Part shown: positions 49,422 to 60,118 of the stretch, piece by piece
Layout: each line of letters begins with the position of its first letter
Position numbering within the stretch: the first letter of the stretch is position 1
Source: a bacterium
GTDB taxonomy: Bacteria; Patescibacteriota; Gracilibacteria; JAHISY01
Direction of reading: 5' to 3'
DNA length: 64,000 nucleotides
Assembly (NCBI GenBank): GCA_021779375.1
Contig: JAJYAT010000002.1
Span: 62,001 to 126,000, forward strand
Position numbers and translations under genes: made by a program
Notes under the pieces: model-generated
Databases searched by the model: none
What the model was told of the DNA's origin: nothing
The model's input: only the letters and a program-made list of their open reading frames with translations

Positions 49422-50216
49422 ATGTCAAAAATTGCAGTCGTTGGCGCGGGCGTGATGGGCAGTGCCATCGTCGCATCACTCATTCGTGAAAAAATTTTCA
49501 CGCCAGCTGAAGTCATCGCGGTCGATGTCAACTGTCGCAAGCTCAGTGTCCTGAAAAAGAAATTTAAAATCAAAACTGAGAATTCGATCAGCGATGCGGC
49601 GACAAAAGTTGATGTGATTTTGCTCGCTGTAAAACCGCAGTCACTTGAATCTTTGTGTGAAAATTTCTCGACTGACAAGCTTGTGATTTCGATTCTCGCG
49701 GGCACGCGCGTCGCGAAGCTGAAGCAGCTGACTGGCTCAGCGAAAATCGTGCGCGTCATGCCAAATACTCCCGCCGCCGTCGGCTGCGGAATTTCCGGCT
49801 GGCACGCGAGTCGACAAGTCGCGAAAAACGAGAAAGTTTTGGTGCGCCAAATCTTGGAAAGTTTCGGCGAACAGGCCGAATTCAAAAATGAAAAAATGCT
49901 CGACGCAGTGACGGCGATTTCCGGCAGCGGTCCGGCGTATTTTTTCGCCTTCGCAGAAGCCCTGGAAAAAGCGGCTCGCAAAATGGGACTCGGTAAAAAC
50001 GCTGCTGCTTTCGTCGGTCAAACTTTTTTTGGCGCGGCGAAATTAGCCGACATCTCGGAAATTCCTTTCGCGAAGCTGCGGGAAAATGTGACTTCGAAAG
50101 GCGGTACGACCGCCGCCGCACTCGCGGTTTTTGAGAAAGCGGGACTTACGAAAATCGTCGAGCACGCGACACTCGCCGCGAAAAAACGCGCGGAAGAATT
50201 GGCGAATGGAAAGTAA
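49422..50216 (+). CDS. proC: pyrroline-5-carboxylate reductase
   Basis: MSKIAVVGAGVMGSAIVASLIREK; VRVMPNTPAAVGCGISGW; AISGSGPAYFFAFAEAL; alternative start 49398 overlaps nnr. Confidence 0.95.
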   Translation: MSKIAVVGAGVMGSAIVASLIREKIFTPAEVIAVDVNCRKLSVLKKKFKIKTENSISDAATKVDVILLAVKPQSLESLCENFSTDKLVISILAGTRVAKLKQLTGSAKIVRVMPNTPAAVGCGISGWHASRQVAKNEKVLVRQILESFGEQAEFKNEKMLDAVTAISGSGPAYFFAFAEALEKAARKMGLGKNAAAFVGQTFFGAAKLADISEIPFAKLRENVTSKGGTTAAALAVFEKAGLTKIVEHATLAAKKRAEELANGK

Positions 50217-50275
50217 AACCTGCGAACGTAGAGAATGAAAATTTTCATTCTGCTAGGAATTTTCCCTCACGGGAA

Positions 50276-50806
50276 TTATTTGTCTTCAGTATTAATTTTC
50301 TCAATTAGCCCAAGATTAACCAATGCTCTTATGCTGTAATCATCCAGCCCAGGAGACCATTCATCCTGATTGTTAAATTTTGCCAATAGCGACTCCAAAT
50401 CATCTGCGCTGAAACTTAAATTAGGATTGAGCGGTACCTCAATACTATTTCCTTTTTTAACAGCAATGGAGATAATGCCATTGAGGGGGTCTTTGTCGAA
50501 AGCGGCTATTGCCGTCAATTGATAACCCTGTTTTTTGAGTAATTTATCAAGAGCAGTTTTGTAGCGAATTACTTCCGGATCATTTTGAGATTCTACTTTT
50601 GGTTTGGTGCTATTTACATCATCTAACAATTTTATCCTTTCTTTAATTTCCTTTTTTTGTATATCGTTTCTTTCGTTGTTGGAAGATATTTCTTTCCCTT
50701 GCGATTGCTGCACTTCAGGACCACCGCCACCTCTAAACACCAACCTCCTTTCTGTTGTAAATGTTTGAGAAGCAAGCAGTGACAATTGCAAGTTTGTATT
50801 TTCCAT
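50276..50806 (-). CDS. hypothetical protein
   Basis: Likely start 50806 (MENTNLQLSLLASQTF). Confidence 0.5.
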   Translation of the reverse strand: MENTNLQLSLLASQTFTTERRLVFRGGGGPEVQQSQGKEISSNNERNDIQKKEIKERIKLLDDVNSTKPKVESQNDPEVIRYKTALDKLLKKQGYQLTAIAAFDKDPLNGIISIAVKKGNSIEVPLNPNLSFSADDLESLLAKFNNQDEWSPGLDDYSIRALVNLGLIEKINTEDK

Positions 50807-51036
50807 TTTATTTTGGTTATTTTTTGCGGTAATTAACTGTTTTGATTTTAGCATAAAACATACTTTTAAGCAAACTGCCTAAAATTTGCTGAGCTTGCTT
50901 GAATTTTGTCACCCCTGCGAAAGCAGGGGACCAAAATAAAAAAGCGCGAGACTGTTTGGATCCCCGCCTGCGCGGGGAAGACAAAGGAAATAAAACAAAA
51001 GGTGTGGCATTTTATAATTGTTTAGCTATATCAAAC

Positions 51037-51062
51037 AAAAAGCCCCCTTGCGGAGGCTTTTT
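51037..51062. terminator. intrinsic terminator hairpin aaaaagcccccttgcggaggcttttt
   Basis: 11-bp stem with one mismatch and flanking A/T runs, downstream of 51084-51626. Confidence 0.8.
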
Positions 51063-51083
51063 CCCACCCTCGAAATTAAATCT

Positions 51084-51626
51084 CTACTCTTCGTCTGTGT
51101 CATTGTTGTGGTCACCGAACATTCCACCATGCCCACCTCTGCCATGTTCGCCACCCATTTCGAATCCCATTCCCATACCGAATCCTGGTCCTTCGATTCC
51201 TAGCTCTTTCTCAATCGCCTGAGCCTGTGTTTTCAAGTTTTGTAAATCTTTCAGTTTGGAGAAATTGTCGGCTGTGATTACTTTGAGAATCGGTGCGTCG
51301 GGATTTTTAGCAGTGATTAATTTGACCCAAGCTGCGTAATCGCCATTTGTAATTGCCGTCTCGAGTGCTGTGCGATCAGCTTCCATCGTGGCTCTGTTGG
51401 TAGCCATCTTGGTGAATTGATCCTCGGTCATCTTGGTATTCCCGGTCGCAGTCTGGAAGGCTGCGAAATCTTTGTTTTCGATGGCCGTCTCAATCGCAGT
51501 CGCTTTGGCTGGATCGAAATTTTTGTCACCCGGACCGGCGAAGCCGCCGAAAGCATAAACCGAAGGAAGCACGATTGCCGAAAGGGTGAGCGCGGAAATC
51601 CCCGCGAGGATAGTCTTGTTTTTCAT
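51084..51626 (-). CDS. secreted protein with Gly/His/Met-rich C-terminal tail
   Basis: Signal peptide MKNKTILAGISALTLSAIVLPSVYA; tail GFGMGMGFEMGGEHGRGGHGGMFGDHNNDTDEE. Confidence 0.7.
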   Translation of the reverse strand: MKNKTILAGISALTLSAIVLPSVYAFGGFAGPGDKNFDPAKATAIETAIENKDFAAFQTATGNTKMTEDQFTKMATNRATMEADRTALETAITNGDYAAWVKLITAKNPDAPILKVITADNFSKLKDLQNLKTQAQAIEKELGIEGPGFGMGMGFEMGGEHGRGGHGGMFGDHNNDTDEE

Positions 51627-51670
51627 TTTTTTGGGGTTAAGAATTGAAAGTTCAAACGCGTTTTCAAAAA

Positions 51671-52396
51671 CTAATACGCGCGCATCGGCATGTTTCTTTC
51701 AAATCTCGCCCGTTCTAATTGCCTGGGATTTTCAGGCAAAATAAAGTCAGCTGTGAAATTAGTATCATCAGTCTTGGTACCGATTGCGCGGATTTTCTCA
51801 CCAACTGTAATCGTGAATTCCGGCGGAATTTTGGCAGTCGCAATATCGACATTCCAGACTGAATTATCGAGTGCATTCAGAATCAAAAGCTTTTCCTCAA
51901 TCGAAAAAACCTCGCCAAAAAGAAAACCCTCTTCGGGATCCATCCACTCGCTCTCGTCAAAATGCGGCGGAAAATTTTGGACGCGCAAAGCGTGCAACTG
52001 TGGCGGCAACGGCGTCGCTAGCAATGAAATTCCACCAGCGATACTCGCGACGAAAATCCCACCCGCGACCGCGAGCACACCGAAACGGTAACCGTGCTTA
52101 GTGTGACGAAAGAGAAAATACGCAAATGCACTGGCAGCCAAAATCGTCGCGAGCCAAAAAATCGGCAAGGTGTGAGTAATGAAATTAATTTGACCGCCCG
52201 GGAAATGTGGCAGCAACTCCCATTCAGCTTCGAATAATTCCGCAGCGAAAGTCCCGACGAAAATCGCCGCAGCCAAAAGCGCAATCAATGCCAGCACCCA
52301 AATGCCGTAGTTTTTGACGAGAAAAAGCGCACGCGAATGCGGCGCCAATTTGCGCTCTTTAATTTCAGCGAGGATTTTTTCAGAAAGTTTCTGCAT
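51671..52396 (-). CDS. three-TM membrane protein, possible anti-sigma factor
   Basis: Directly downstream of the sigma gene; cytosolic N-term then three hydrophobic helices. Confidence 0.6.
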   Translation of the reverse strand: MQKLSEKILAEIKERKLAPHSRALFLVKNYGIWVLALIALLAAAIFVGTFAAELFEAEWELLPHFPGGQINFITHTLPIFWLATILAASAFAYFLFRHTKHGYRFGVLAVAGGIFVASIAGGISLLATPLPPQLHALRVQNFPPHFDESEWMDPEEGFLFGEVFSIEEKLLILNALDNSVWNVDIATAKIPPEFTITVGEKIRAIGTKTDDTNFTADFILPENPRQLERARFERNMPMRAY

Positions 52397-52404
52397 TGCA
52401 AAAA

Positions 52405-52998
52405 TTAAATAAATTTATTGAGAGCCGCTTCTCCTGCTGTGAGCTCAAAAGCCTTTTTGGCACGATGTACGAGCGTAGCGACGCTGCCCATCGGACAATG
52501 CAGAATGTCGGAAATCTCCGCATAATCTTTGGACTCGAGGTAACGCAGAATCAAAATCTCACGATATTTTTGCGGAATTTTTGCGAGAATCGAATGAACG
52601 AAGGCGACCAGAAATTTTTCGTCGGTCGCGGCTGGAATGTCGAGTGTCGATTTCAGCAGCTGCGCAGCTTCAAATGTGTCGAGATTAACTTCTTGCGCGC
52701 GCGCTGATTTTTTGCGCCAATGGCTGATCACTTCATTGTGCGCGATGCGATAAATCCAGCTGCTGAATTTGAGACTGGAGTCGAAGTCGCGCAGATTTTG
52801 GTAAGCCTTGAGAAAAATATTCTGGAGCAGATCCTCACCTTCTTCCCGGGAAATATTGGAAATGCGCAACACATAGCGCAATAGCGGTCGCTCGTACTTC
52901 TCGACAATCTGAGCGTAATCATCGGAATCGGCAAGCGCGAGCCGCACGAGCTCGACGTCCGAATCCAAGTCCGAAATTATCTTTGGGGGTGGAGGCAA
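52405..52998 (-). CDS. ECF-type sigma-70 family RNA polymerase sigma factor
   Basis: YERPLLRYVLRISNISREEGEDLLQNIFLKAYQNLRDFDSSLKFSSWIYRIAHNEVISHWRKKS; KIPQKYREILILRYLESKDYAEISDILHCPMGSVATLVHRAKKAF. Confidence 0.93.
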   Translation of the reverse strand: MPPPPKIISDLDSDVELVRLALADSDDYAQIVEKYERPLLRYVLRISNISREEGEDLLQNIFLKAYQNLRDFDSSLKFSSWIYRIAHNEVISHWRKKSARAQEVNLDTFEAAQLLKSTLDIPAATDEKFLVAFVHSILAKIPQKYREILILRYLESKDYAEISDILHCPMGSVATLVHRAKKAFELTAGEAALNKFI

Positions 52999-53120
52999 TT
53001 TTCGATAGAGATGCTAAAAGAATTATACGCATCCGGACAAATTTTTATTTCACAAACCAAAAGAAAAATGAGTGATTGACCAACAAATAACAGACCCTAA
53101 AAAAATCAGCTAAAACCAGT

Positions 53121-53149
53121 TTGCAATTTTTATCAAATTTTGGTAGAAT
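53121..53149 (+). promoter_or_regulatory. promoter TTGCAA-17-TAGAAT (unit A)
   Basis: TTGCAA 53121-53126, TAGAAT 53144-53149. Confidence 0.65.
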
Positions 53150-53155
53150 AAACAC

Positions 53156-53305
53156 GTTCCTTTACTGAGATTGTCTGATTTGAGATTCGCTCGTCGAATC
53201 AAAAAACTCTCAATCGCACGCCTCTCGATCTCCGGGTCGACCGACGTGATCAGTATCGGAGCCAAAAACAAAAATAGCTCAGCCAAATAGGTCGAGCTAT
53301 TTTTG
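53156..53305 (+). ncRNA. candidate small RNA, paralogue A
   Basis: Own promoter, conserved 5' block, UNCG-capped hairpin, intrinsic terminator; paralogue at 54549. Confidence 0.6.
53271..53305 (+). terminator. AAAATAGCTC-AGCCAAATAGGTC-GAGCTATTTTT
   Basis: 10-bp stem with T run. Confidence 0.85.
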
Positions 53306-53351
53306 CGTAGCGATAAGTTTAAACACTGCAAAATAAGCTAAAATACTCGGG

Positions 53352-54500
53352 ATGTTTTTTGTTGTCATTCTCGGAATCTTATTCGGCATCCACTTCGCCG
53401 TCTACGATTTTTGCGTTCGCGCTTTTTCGATTGAGGACAAAATCGTCCAAGTAAAAATCGCGCTCGGTCTGCTCTTGCTCTTCGCCGGACTGGTGGGATC
53501 GATGATTTTGTCGCGCCTGACGAGTAATTTATTTACGAAAATTGTCAGTGTGAGTTTCGGTGTTTGGTTCGGATTTTTGCTGAATTTGTTTTGGCTGATT
53601 CTCGTCGCCTGGCTCGCGATTGGCGCAGCGCGAATTTTCGGGCAAAGTTTGAATCTTCAATTGTTCGCCCAAATCGTCATCGCCGCGGCGATTCTCTGGT
53701 CGCTCTTCGGCATGTGGAATGTTTTTCATCCGGTCGTGAAAAATATTGAAATCGAGCTCGCCAATTTACCAGCGGAGTGGAAAGGCAAAACAATTGTGCA
53801 GCTTTCCGACGTACATCTCGGCGGAGTTCTAGGTGAAAATTTTTTGCGAAAAATCGTGAATGATGTCAATCAACTCAAACCGGAAATCGTCGTCATCACC
53901 GGCGACCTGCTCGATGGCAGCGCGGATGGATTTGAATCCTATGTCCACCTTCTGGATGAAATTCAAAGCAAACAAGGCGTTTATTTCGTCACCGGCAATC
54001 ACGAGGGTTACCGCGGCATCGCGGATTCCTTGCGGATTTTGCACGGAACCAAAATGCATATTTTGGAGGACGAAATCGTCGACCTATCCGGTCTGCAACT
54101 AATCGGCATTGCCTATCCGCAAATTGGCGAACACAAAAATATCCGCAAAATCATCGCGGACAATCCTGTTTTTGATTCGGCTAAAACAAATATCTTACTG
54201 CTACATTCCCCGACCGGCATCGGCGCGAGCGAAACCAAACGCCAAGATTTGTACTGGAAACCGAATGTGGATTTCACGGACGCGGAAGAACTCGGGATCG
54301 ATTTGCAACTTTCAGGACACACACACGCCGGACAGCTTTTTCCTTTCACGCTTCTCACGAAGTGGATTTACGCTGGCTACGAATACGGCCTACACCGCAT
54401 CGGCAATTTCCAAATTTATATTTCGAGCGGCACAGGCGTCTGGGGACCGACTGAGCGCAACGGCAGTCGTTCTGAGATTGTCGCGATTAAGTTGAGATAG
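53352..54500 (+). CDS. membrane-anchored metallophosphoesterase (YkuE-like)
   Basis: TM helices; VQLSDVHLGG; VVITGDLLDG; VTGNHEGY; LQLSGHTHAGQLFP. Confidence 0.92.
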   Translation: MFFVVILGILFGIHFAVYDFCVRAFSIEDKIVQVKIALGLLLLFAGLVGSMILSRLTSNLFTKIVSVSFGVWFGFLLNLFWLILVAWLAIGAARIFGQSLNLQLFAQIVIAAAILWSLFGMWNVFHPVVKNIEIELANLPAEWKGKTIVQLSDVHLGGVLGENFLRKIVNDVNQLKPEIVVITGDLLDGSADGFESYVHLLDEIQSKQGVYFVTGNHEGYRGIADSLRILHGTKMHILEDEIVDLSGLQLIGIAYPQIGEHKNIRKIIADNPVFDSAKTNILLLHSPTGIGASETKRQDLYWKPNVDFTDAEELGIDLQLSGHTHAGQLFPFTLLTKWIYAGYEYGLHRIGNFQIYISSGTGVWGPTERNGSRSEIVAIKLR

Positions 54501-54513
54501 GCTAAAAACAGTT

Positions 54514-54542
54514 TTGCAATTTTGGTAAAATTTTGGTAAAAT
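54514..54542 (+). promoter_or_regulatory. promoter TTGCAA-17-TAAAAT (unit B)
   Basis: TTGCAA 54514-54519, TAAAAT 54537-54542. Confidence 0.65.
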
Positions 54543-54548
54543 ATACGC

Positions 54549-54697
54549 GTTCCTTTACTGAGATTGTCTGATTTGAAATTCGCTCGTCGAATCAAAAATC
54601 TCTCAATCACTCACTCTTCAATCCTCGGATTGCTGAATGAAATCAGGACTGGAGCCAAAAACAAAAATAGCTCAGCCAAATAGGTCGAGCTATTTTT
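54549..54697 (+). ncRNA. candidate small RNA, paralogue B
   Basis: See paralogue A; lies between convergent metallophosphoesterase and gyrB. Confidence 0.6.
54664..54697 (+). terminator. same terminator as unit A
   Basis: AAAATAGCTCAGCCAAATAGGTCGAGCTATTTTT. Confidence 0.85.
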
Positions 54698-54713
54698 GCG
54701 TAAAGTGCCTAAT

Positions 54714-56702
<1,989 letters not shown>

Positions 56703-56910
56703 TTAGGTAAGGAGTAAGTTGTAAGTCGTAAGGAATAAGTTTTAAGTAGTAAGAAAAAACTTAGTCCTTATTTCTTAATATTTAATTCTTTTCCCGCGGA
56801 TTTTAGCAGACGAGCAAGCTCGCGCCAATTTCAGCCGATTTTTGGCATAGTTTTCAATTTGACCAGCCAAAAAAAGAATTTAGAATCCTGTCAAATCTCC
56901 CAAATATCTC

Positions 56911-57363
56911 ATGAACGACTCGAACAGCCTAGCGCCAATCACAATCAAAAAACTTACAAAAGCGGAGGTCCCCGATTTTTTTGCAGTGATAAAAAAACTG
57001 CGAGCGCAGCTCAGCAAAAAAGATCTGCAAAAACGACTAACAGCAATCGAACGTATTCCTGGGCACTATTTTTGGGGTGCGATTCGCGGCAATCAAAAAG
57101 TCGGTTTTTGTCACGCCAGCATCAATGTCAATCTCTCGCCTGGTGGCAAGGATATTTATCTGAATGATTTAATCGTCGCGGAAAACGACCGCAGTGGCGG
57201 TGTCGGTAGCAAACTACTCGGTGAAGTCCAAAAAATCGCCAAGCTCAAAGGGTGCAAACGCATCCTCGTCACTGTCCGCACCGACAACCTGACCGCGTTG
57301 AATTTTTATCGTAAAAAAGGTTTTGGGGAGGGATACGGAATCAGGCTTGCCAAAGAATCATAA
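56911..57363 (+). CDS. GNAT family N-acetyltransferase
   Basis: YLNDLIVAENDRSGGVGSKLLGEVQKIAKLKGCKRILVTVRTDNLTALNFYRKKGF. Confidence 0.9.
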   Translation: MNDSNSLAPITIKKLTKAEVPDFFAVIKKLRAQLSKKDLQKRLTAIERIPGHYFWGAIRGNQKVGFCHASINVNLSPGGKDIYLNDLIVAENDRSGGVGSKLLGEVQKIAKLKGCKRILVTVRTDNLTALNFYRKKGFGEGYGIRLAKES

Positions 57364-57422
57364 AATCAGCGATTTCTTTTCGTGACAGCAATGAGTAAAA
57401 TTGCGCCGTCCTAACTTTTTCA

Positions 57423-58307
57423 ATGCAGCTCATCCTGATCAATGATGGTCACAACCCTGAATGCGAGGAACTAATCGTGGCAGCTGCAAAGAAAAGGAAA
57501 ATTCCAGTCGAAGTCACCAACTCAAAAATTCGCACTGAATCGGTCGCACCTTTTCGACCTATCAAAAAAACACTGGTCTACCGCATCGCGACTAATCCTA
57601 TTGAGGAATTACTCGAAACAATTTTGATTGGCAAGGGCGCAGTCTCGCTGCGCGAGGCAGATCAGCTTACGAATAAGTCTGATTTAAATCTCTTAATGAT
57701 GCGCAAGGGCAAGTTGCGCATGAATATGTTTTTGAGCAAAAACAAAATCGCCACGCCTGAAACAATTTTTTCTAATGCGACTGATTCTAAAAGCTTAAAA
57801 GAGATTATCAAAAAGCTCGGCCTCCCGCTGCTGATCAAGACGCTCGACAGCAGCCGCGGCAAAGGCGTGATCCTGATTGATTCTTTTTTTGGGCTGCGCT
57901 CCTCGGTCGAAGCCTGGCAAGAAAAAGAAATCCCTTTTCTCTACCAAAAATTTATTCAGGAAGCGACAGGCAGCCACATCCGCGCCATTGTTTTGGACGG
58001 TCGCCTAATCTGCGCTTACCGAAAATCAGTCCCCAAGCAATCTGATTTTCGTTCGAATGCTTCGGGCGGACTGTCGGCCAATAAACTAATCAAGCTCAGC
58101 CCGACGACTGAAAAATTGGCGATTGAGACAGTCAACGCTTCCGGTCTGGCTTTCGGCGGGGTGGATTTGATTAAATTAAATCAACAAGATTATTGCGTCG
58201 CCGAAGTGAATTTCCCTTTCAATTTCGCCCGCAGTGCCAAGCTCGGAAAATTCGATGTAGCTGGAAAAATGCTCGATTACCTCGTCGCGAAAGCGCAGCG
58301 AAGCTGA
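57423..58307 (+). CDS. RimK-like ATP-grasp ligase
   Basis: IKKLGLPLLIKTLDSSRGKGVILIDS; IRAIVLDGRLICAYRKS; GLAFGGVDLIKLNQQDYCVAEVNFPFNF. Confidence 0.9.
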   Translation: MQLILINDGHNPECEELIVAAAKKRKIPVEVTNSKIRTESVAPFRPIKKTLVYRIATNPIEELLETILIGKGAVSLREADQLTNKSDLNLLMMRKGKLRMNMFLSKNKIATPETIFSNATDSKSLKEIIKKLGLPLLIKTLDSSRGKGVILIDSFFGLRSSVEAWQEKEIPFLYQKFIQEATGSHIRAIVLDGRLICAYRKSVPKQSDFRSNASGGLSANKLIKLSPTTEKLAIETVNASGLAFGGVDLIKLNQQDYCVAEVNFPFNFARSAKLGKFDVAGKMLDYLVAKAQRS

Positions 58308-58351
58308 ATCGTTACCTTGCTTTTTCGGAGTCTTTAGGCTAAAATAACCTG

Positions 58352-59731
58352 ATGAGCGAAAAGCCGAGTAAAAATTCCGAGAGTCAAATTTTGGACGAGC
58401 GGTGGCGTAAAAAATTTGAAGCAATTGGCAACGTGGATTCACACCTTTGGCTTGAGTGTAAAAATCAAAAAGAGGAAAAACCAAAATTTTTGAGCGGCGC
58501 GATTGAAAATCCACGCCTCGCCTACAACAAACTCGACGTGCAACGCCTCACTAATCTCAAAATTGCTTTTTCAAATTTGAAGCAGGAAATTTTGGCGGAA
58601 GAAAATGACCCGACCATTCGAGAAATTTACGATTGGAAAATTAACGAGAAAATCAGCGAAGTGAAAATGCTCCTCGCAAGCGCGCATGGCGATATGCCGA
58701 AATTTTCCGAATATTCCCGCGCCGTTTTCGGGGCGCCTGATTTGCAAATTTTTGCGCATACAATTGAATCGCTAAAAAATGAACTCGCTCTCGTGCAAAA
58801 TTCTACTAATCCCAAACTCGTACAGGCCGCAGCCGAACTCGAAAAAGTTTTGCCGCGTTTCGTCGCGACTGAAAAATCAGAACTCGAGATTCCCCCGCCC
58901 ACACCCGAGACTTTCGTAAATCTGCGTAACGCTGTACGCACAAAATTCAAAAATTTACTGGAAATCGTCGATGAGGGAAAACCAAAATACAGCTCCGAAG
59001 ATTTGGCGGAAACTTTTGATAAAGCCTTACCAGAAATCAAAGCTAAAGATTGGGAGAGCGTTTTGGACCCCGATAAATTGGTCATCAGTATTGAAGACGA
59101 AAAAAATCAAGTTTCAATTCCAACGGGAAAATCCTATTTGGTCACGCGAGTAAAAAATTTACTGCTCCACGAAATCGGTTGCCACATAGGTCAAATCACG
59201 GGCGGACGCCGCTCGCGCCTGCAATTACTCGGCATCGGTCTCGATCACAACATGAAGGGTTTCGAGGGTATCGCGACATTCGCCGGCAGTCTCGCAGCTA
59301 ATCCGGAAAAATTTGAAAAATACGAAGAACTCGATCGCCATCTCGCAATCAGCCTCGGCGTCGGACTCGATGGCAAACCGCGCAATTTTCGAGAAGTTTT
59401 TGAGATTATGCAAAAGTATTATTTTTTTCAAGAAATCAAAGCGCGGAAAGATCCAGAGACCGCGATGAAAAACTCACAAAATAAAGCCTGGCTGCGCTGC
59501 GTGCGAACTTTTCGCGGGAGTGATTGCACGACACGCGGTGCGATCTTTACTAAAGACATCGTTTATTCTGAAGGCAATATCGGTGTCTGGGATGTTTTCA
59601 GTAAGAATCCAGGATTGCTTGAAAAAATCGAAATTGGCCGTTTCGACCCGACTAACCCGCGCCACCTTATCGTTCTTGCGAAACTACAGCTCGGTATCTC
59701 GAACGAAAATTTGGCTGCACTCGAGAAATAA
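58352..59731 (+). CDS. DUF1704 (QEGLA / MATCAP-type) metallopeptidase-like protein
   Basis: LLLHEIGCHIGQITGGRRSRLQLLGIGLDHNMKGFEGIATFAGS; overall DUF1704 layout. Confidence 0.8.
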   Translation: MSEKPSKNSESQILDERWRKKFEAIGNVDSHLWLECKNQKEEKPKFLSGAIENPRLAYNKLDVQRLTNLKIAFSNLKQEILAEENDPTIREIYDWKINEKISEVKMLLASAHGDMPKFSEYSRAVFGAPDLQIFAHTIESLKNELALVQNSTNPKLVQAAAELEKVLPRFVATEKSELEIPPPTPETFVNLRNAVRTKFKNLLEIVDEGKPKYSSEDLAETFDKALPEIKAKDWESVLDPDKLVISIEDEKNQVSIPTGKSYLVTRVKNLLLHEIGCHIGQITGGRRSRLQLLGIGLDHNMKGFEGIATFAGSLAANPEKFEKYEELDRHLAISLGVGLDGKPRNFREVFEIMQKYYFFQEIKARKDPETAMKNSQNKAWLRCVRTFRGSDCTTRGAIFTKDIVYSEGNIGVWDVFSKNPGLLEKIEIGRFDPTNPRHLIVLAKLQLGISNENLAALEK

Positions 59732-59935
59732 TCACTTTGGAAATTGCAGGATTCGCAGAAGAAGATTTGAGAGCGGCCGAAAAAACCGGAAATCACTTCA
59801 AACACTAAAAACAATAGGAACGGTAAGACCACTGTTTTCCTCACTCAAAACCCGGCCGAATAAAACCAGCCCTCTTCGCAAACAGCTCAATGATAAATCA
59901 TAAGATATTCACTCATTCAATCATTGGCTCATTTC

Positions 59936-60037
59936 CTCAGTGCCGCCTGCGCCGCCGCGAGTCGCGCAATCGGGACACGGAAGGGTGAGCAAGAAACATA
60001 GTTCATGCCGACGCGGTGACAAAATTCGACTGAGGCT
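59936..60037 (-). pseudogene. 102-bp remnant/duplicate of the ppdK 3' end
   Basis: Encodes [34 protein letters not shown], 7 nt differences from 61952-62053, all synonymous. Confidence 0.93.
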
Positions 60038-60057
60038 AAAAAGTTTGTATGCATCCG

Positions 60058-60095
60058 TTGACTCAATAGATACAAACATGTATACTTTGTATACA
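60058..60095 (+). promoter_or_regulatory. promoter TTGACT-17-TATACT overlapped by operator-like palindrome TGTATACTTTGTATACA (60079-60095)
   Basis: Read directly; 24 nt upstream of the Fic ATG. Confidence 0.6.
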
Positions 60096-60118
60096 ATCAT
60101 TTAAAGTTAGATACAAAA

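Noticed and set aside
50899-51222. + strand ORF MNFVTPAKAGDQNKK...
   Set aside because: Translation of dispersed palindromes, antisense to the secreted protein at 51084
53110-53331. Similar antisense ORFs at 53110-53331 and 54416-54610 (RRAN(L/F)KSDNLSKGT...)
   Set aside because: Similarity follows from the duplicated RNA-like DNA; promoter, hairpin and terminator favour + strand RNA, and the second ORF runs into the metallophosphoesterase
59520-59903. 127-aa + strand ORF overlapping the DUF1704 3' end
   Set aside because: Alternate frame of a well-supported CDS with no family features
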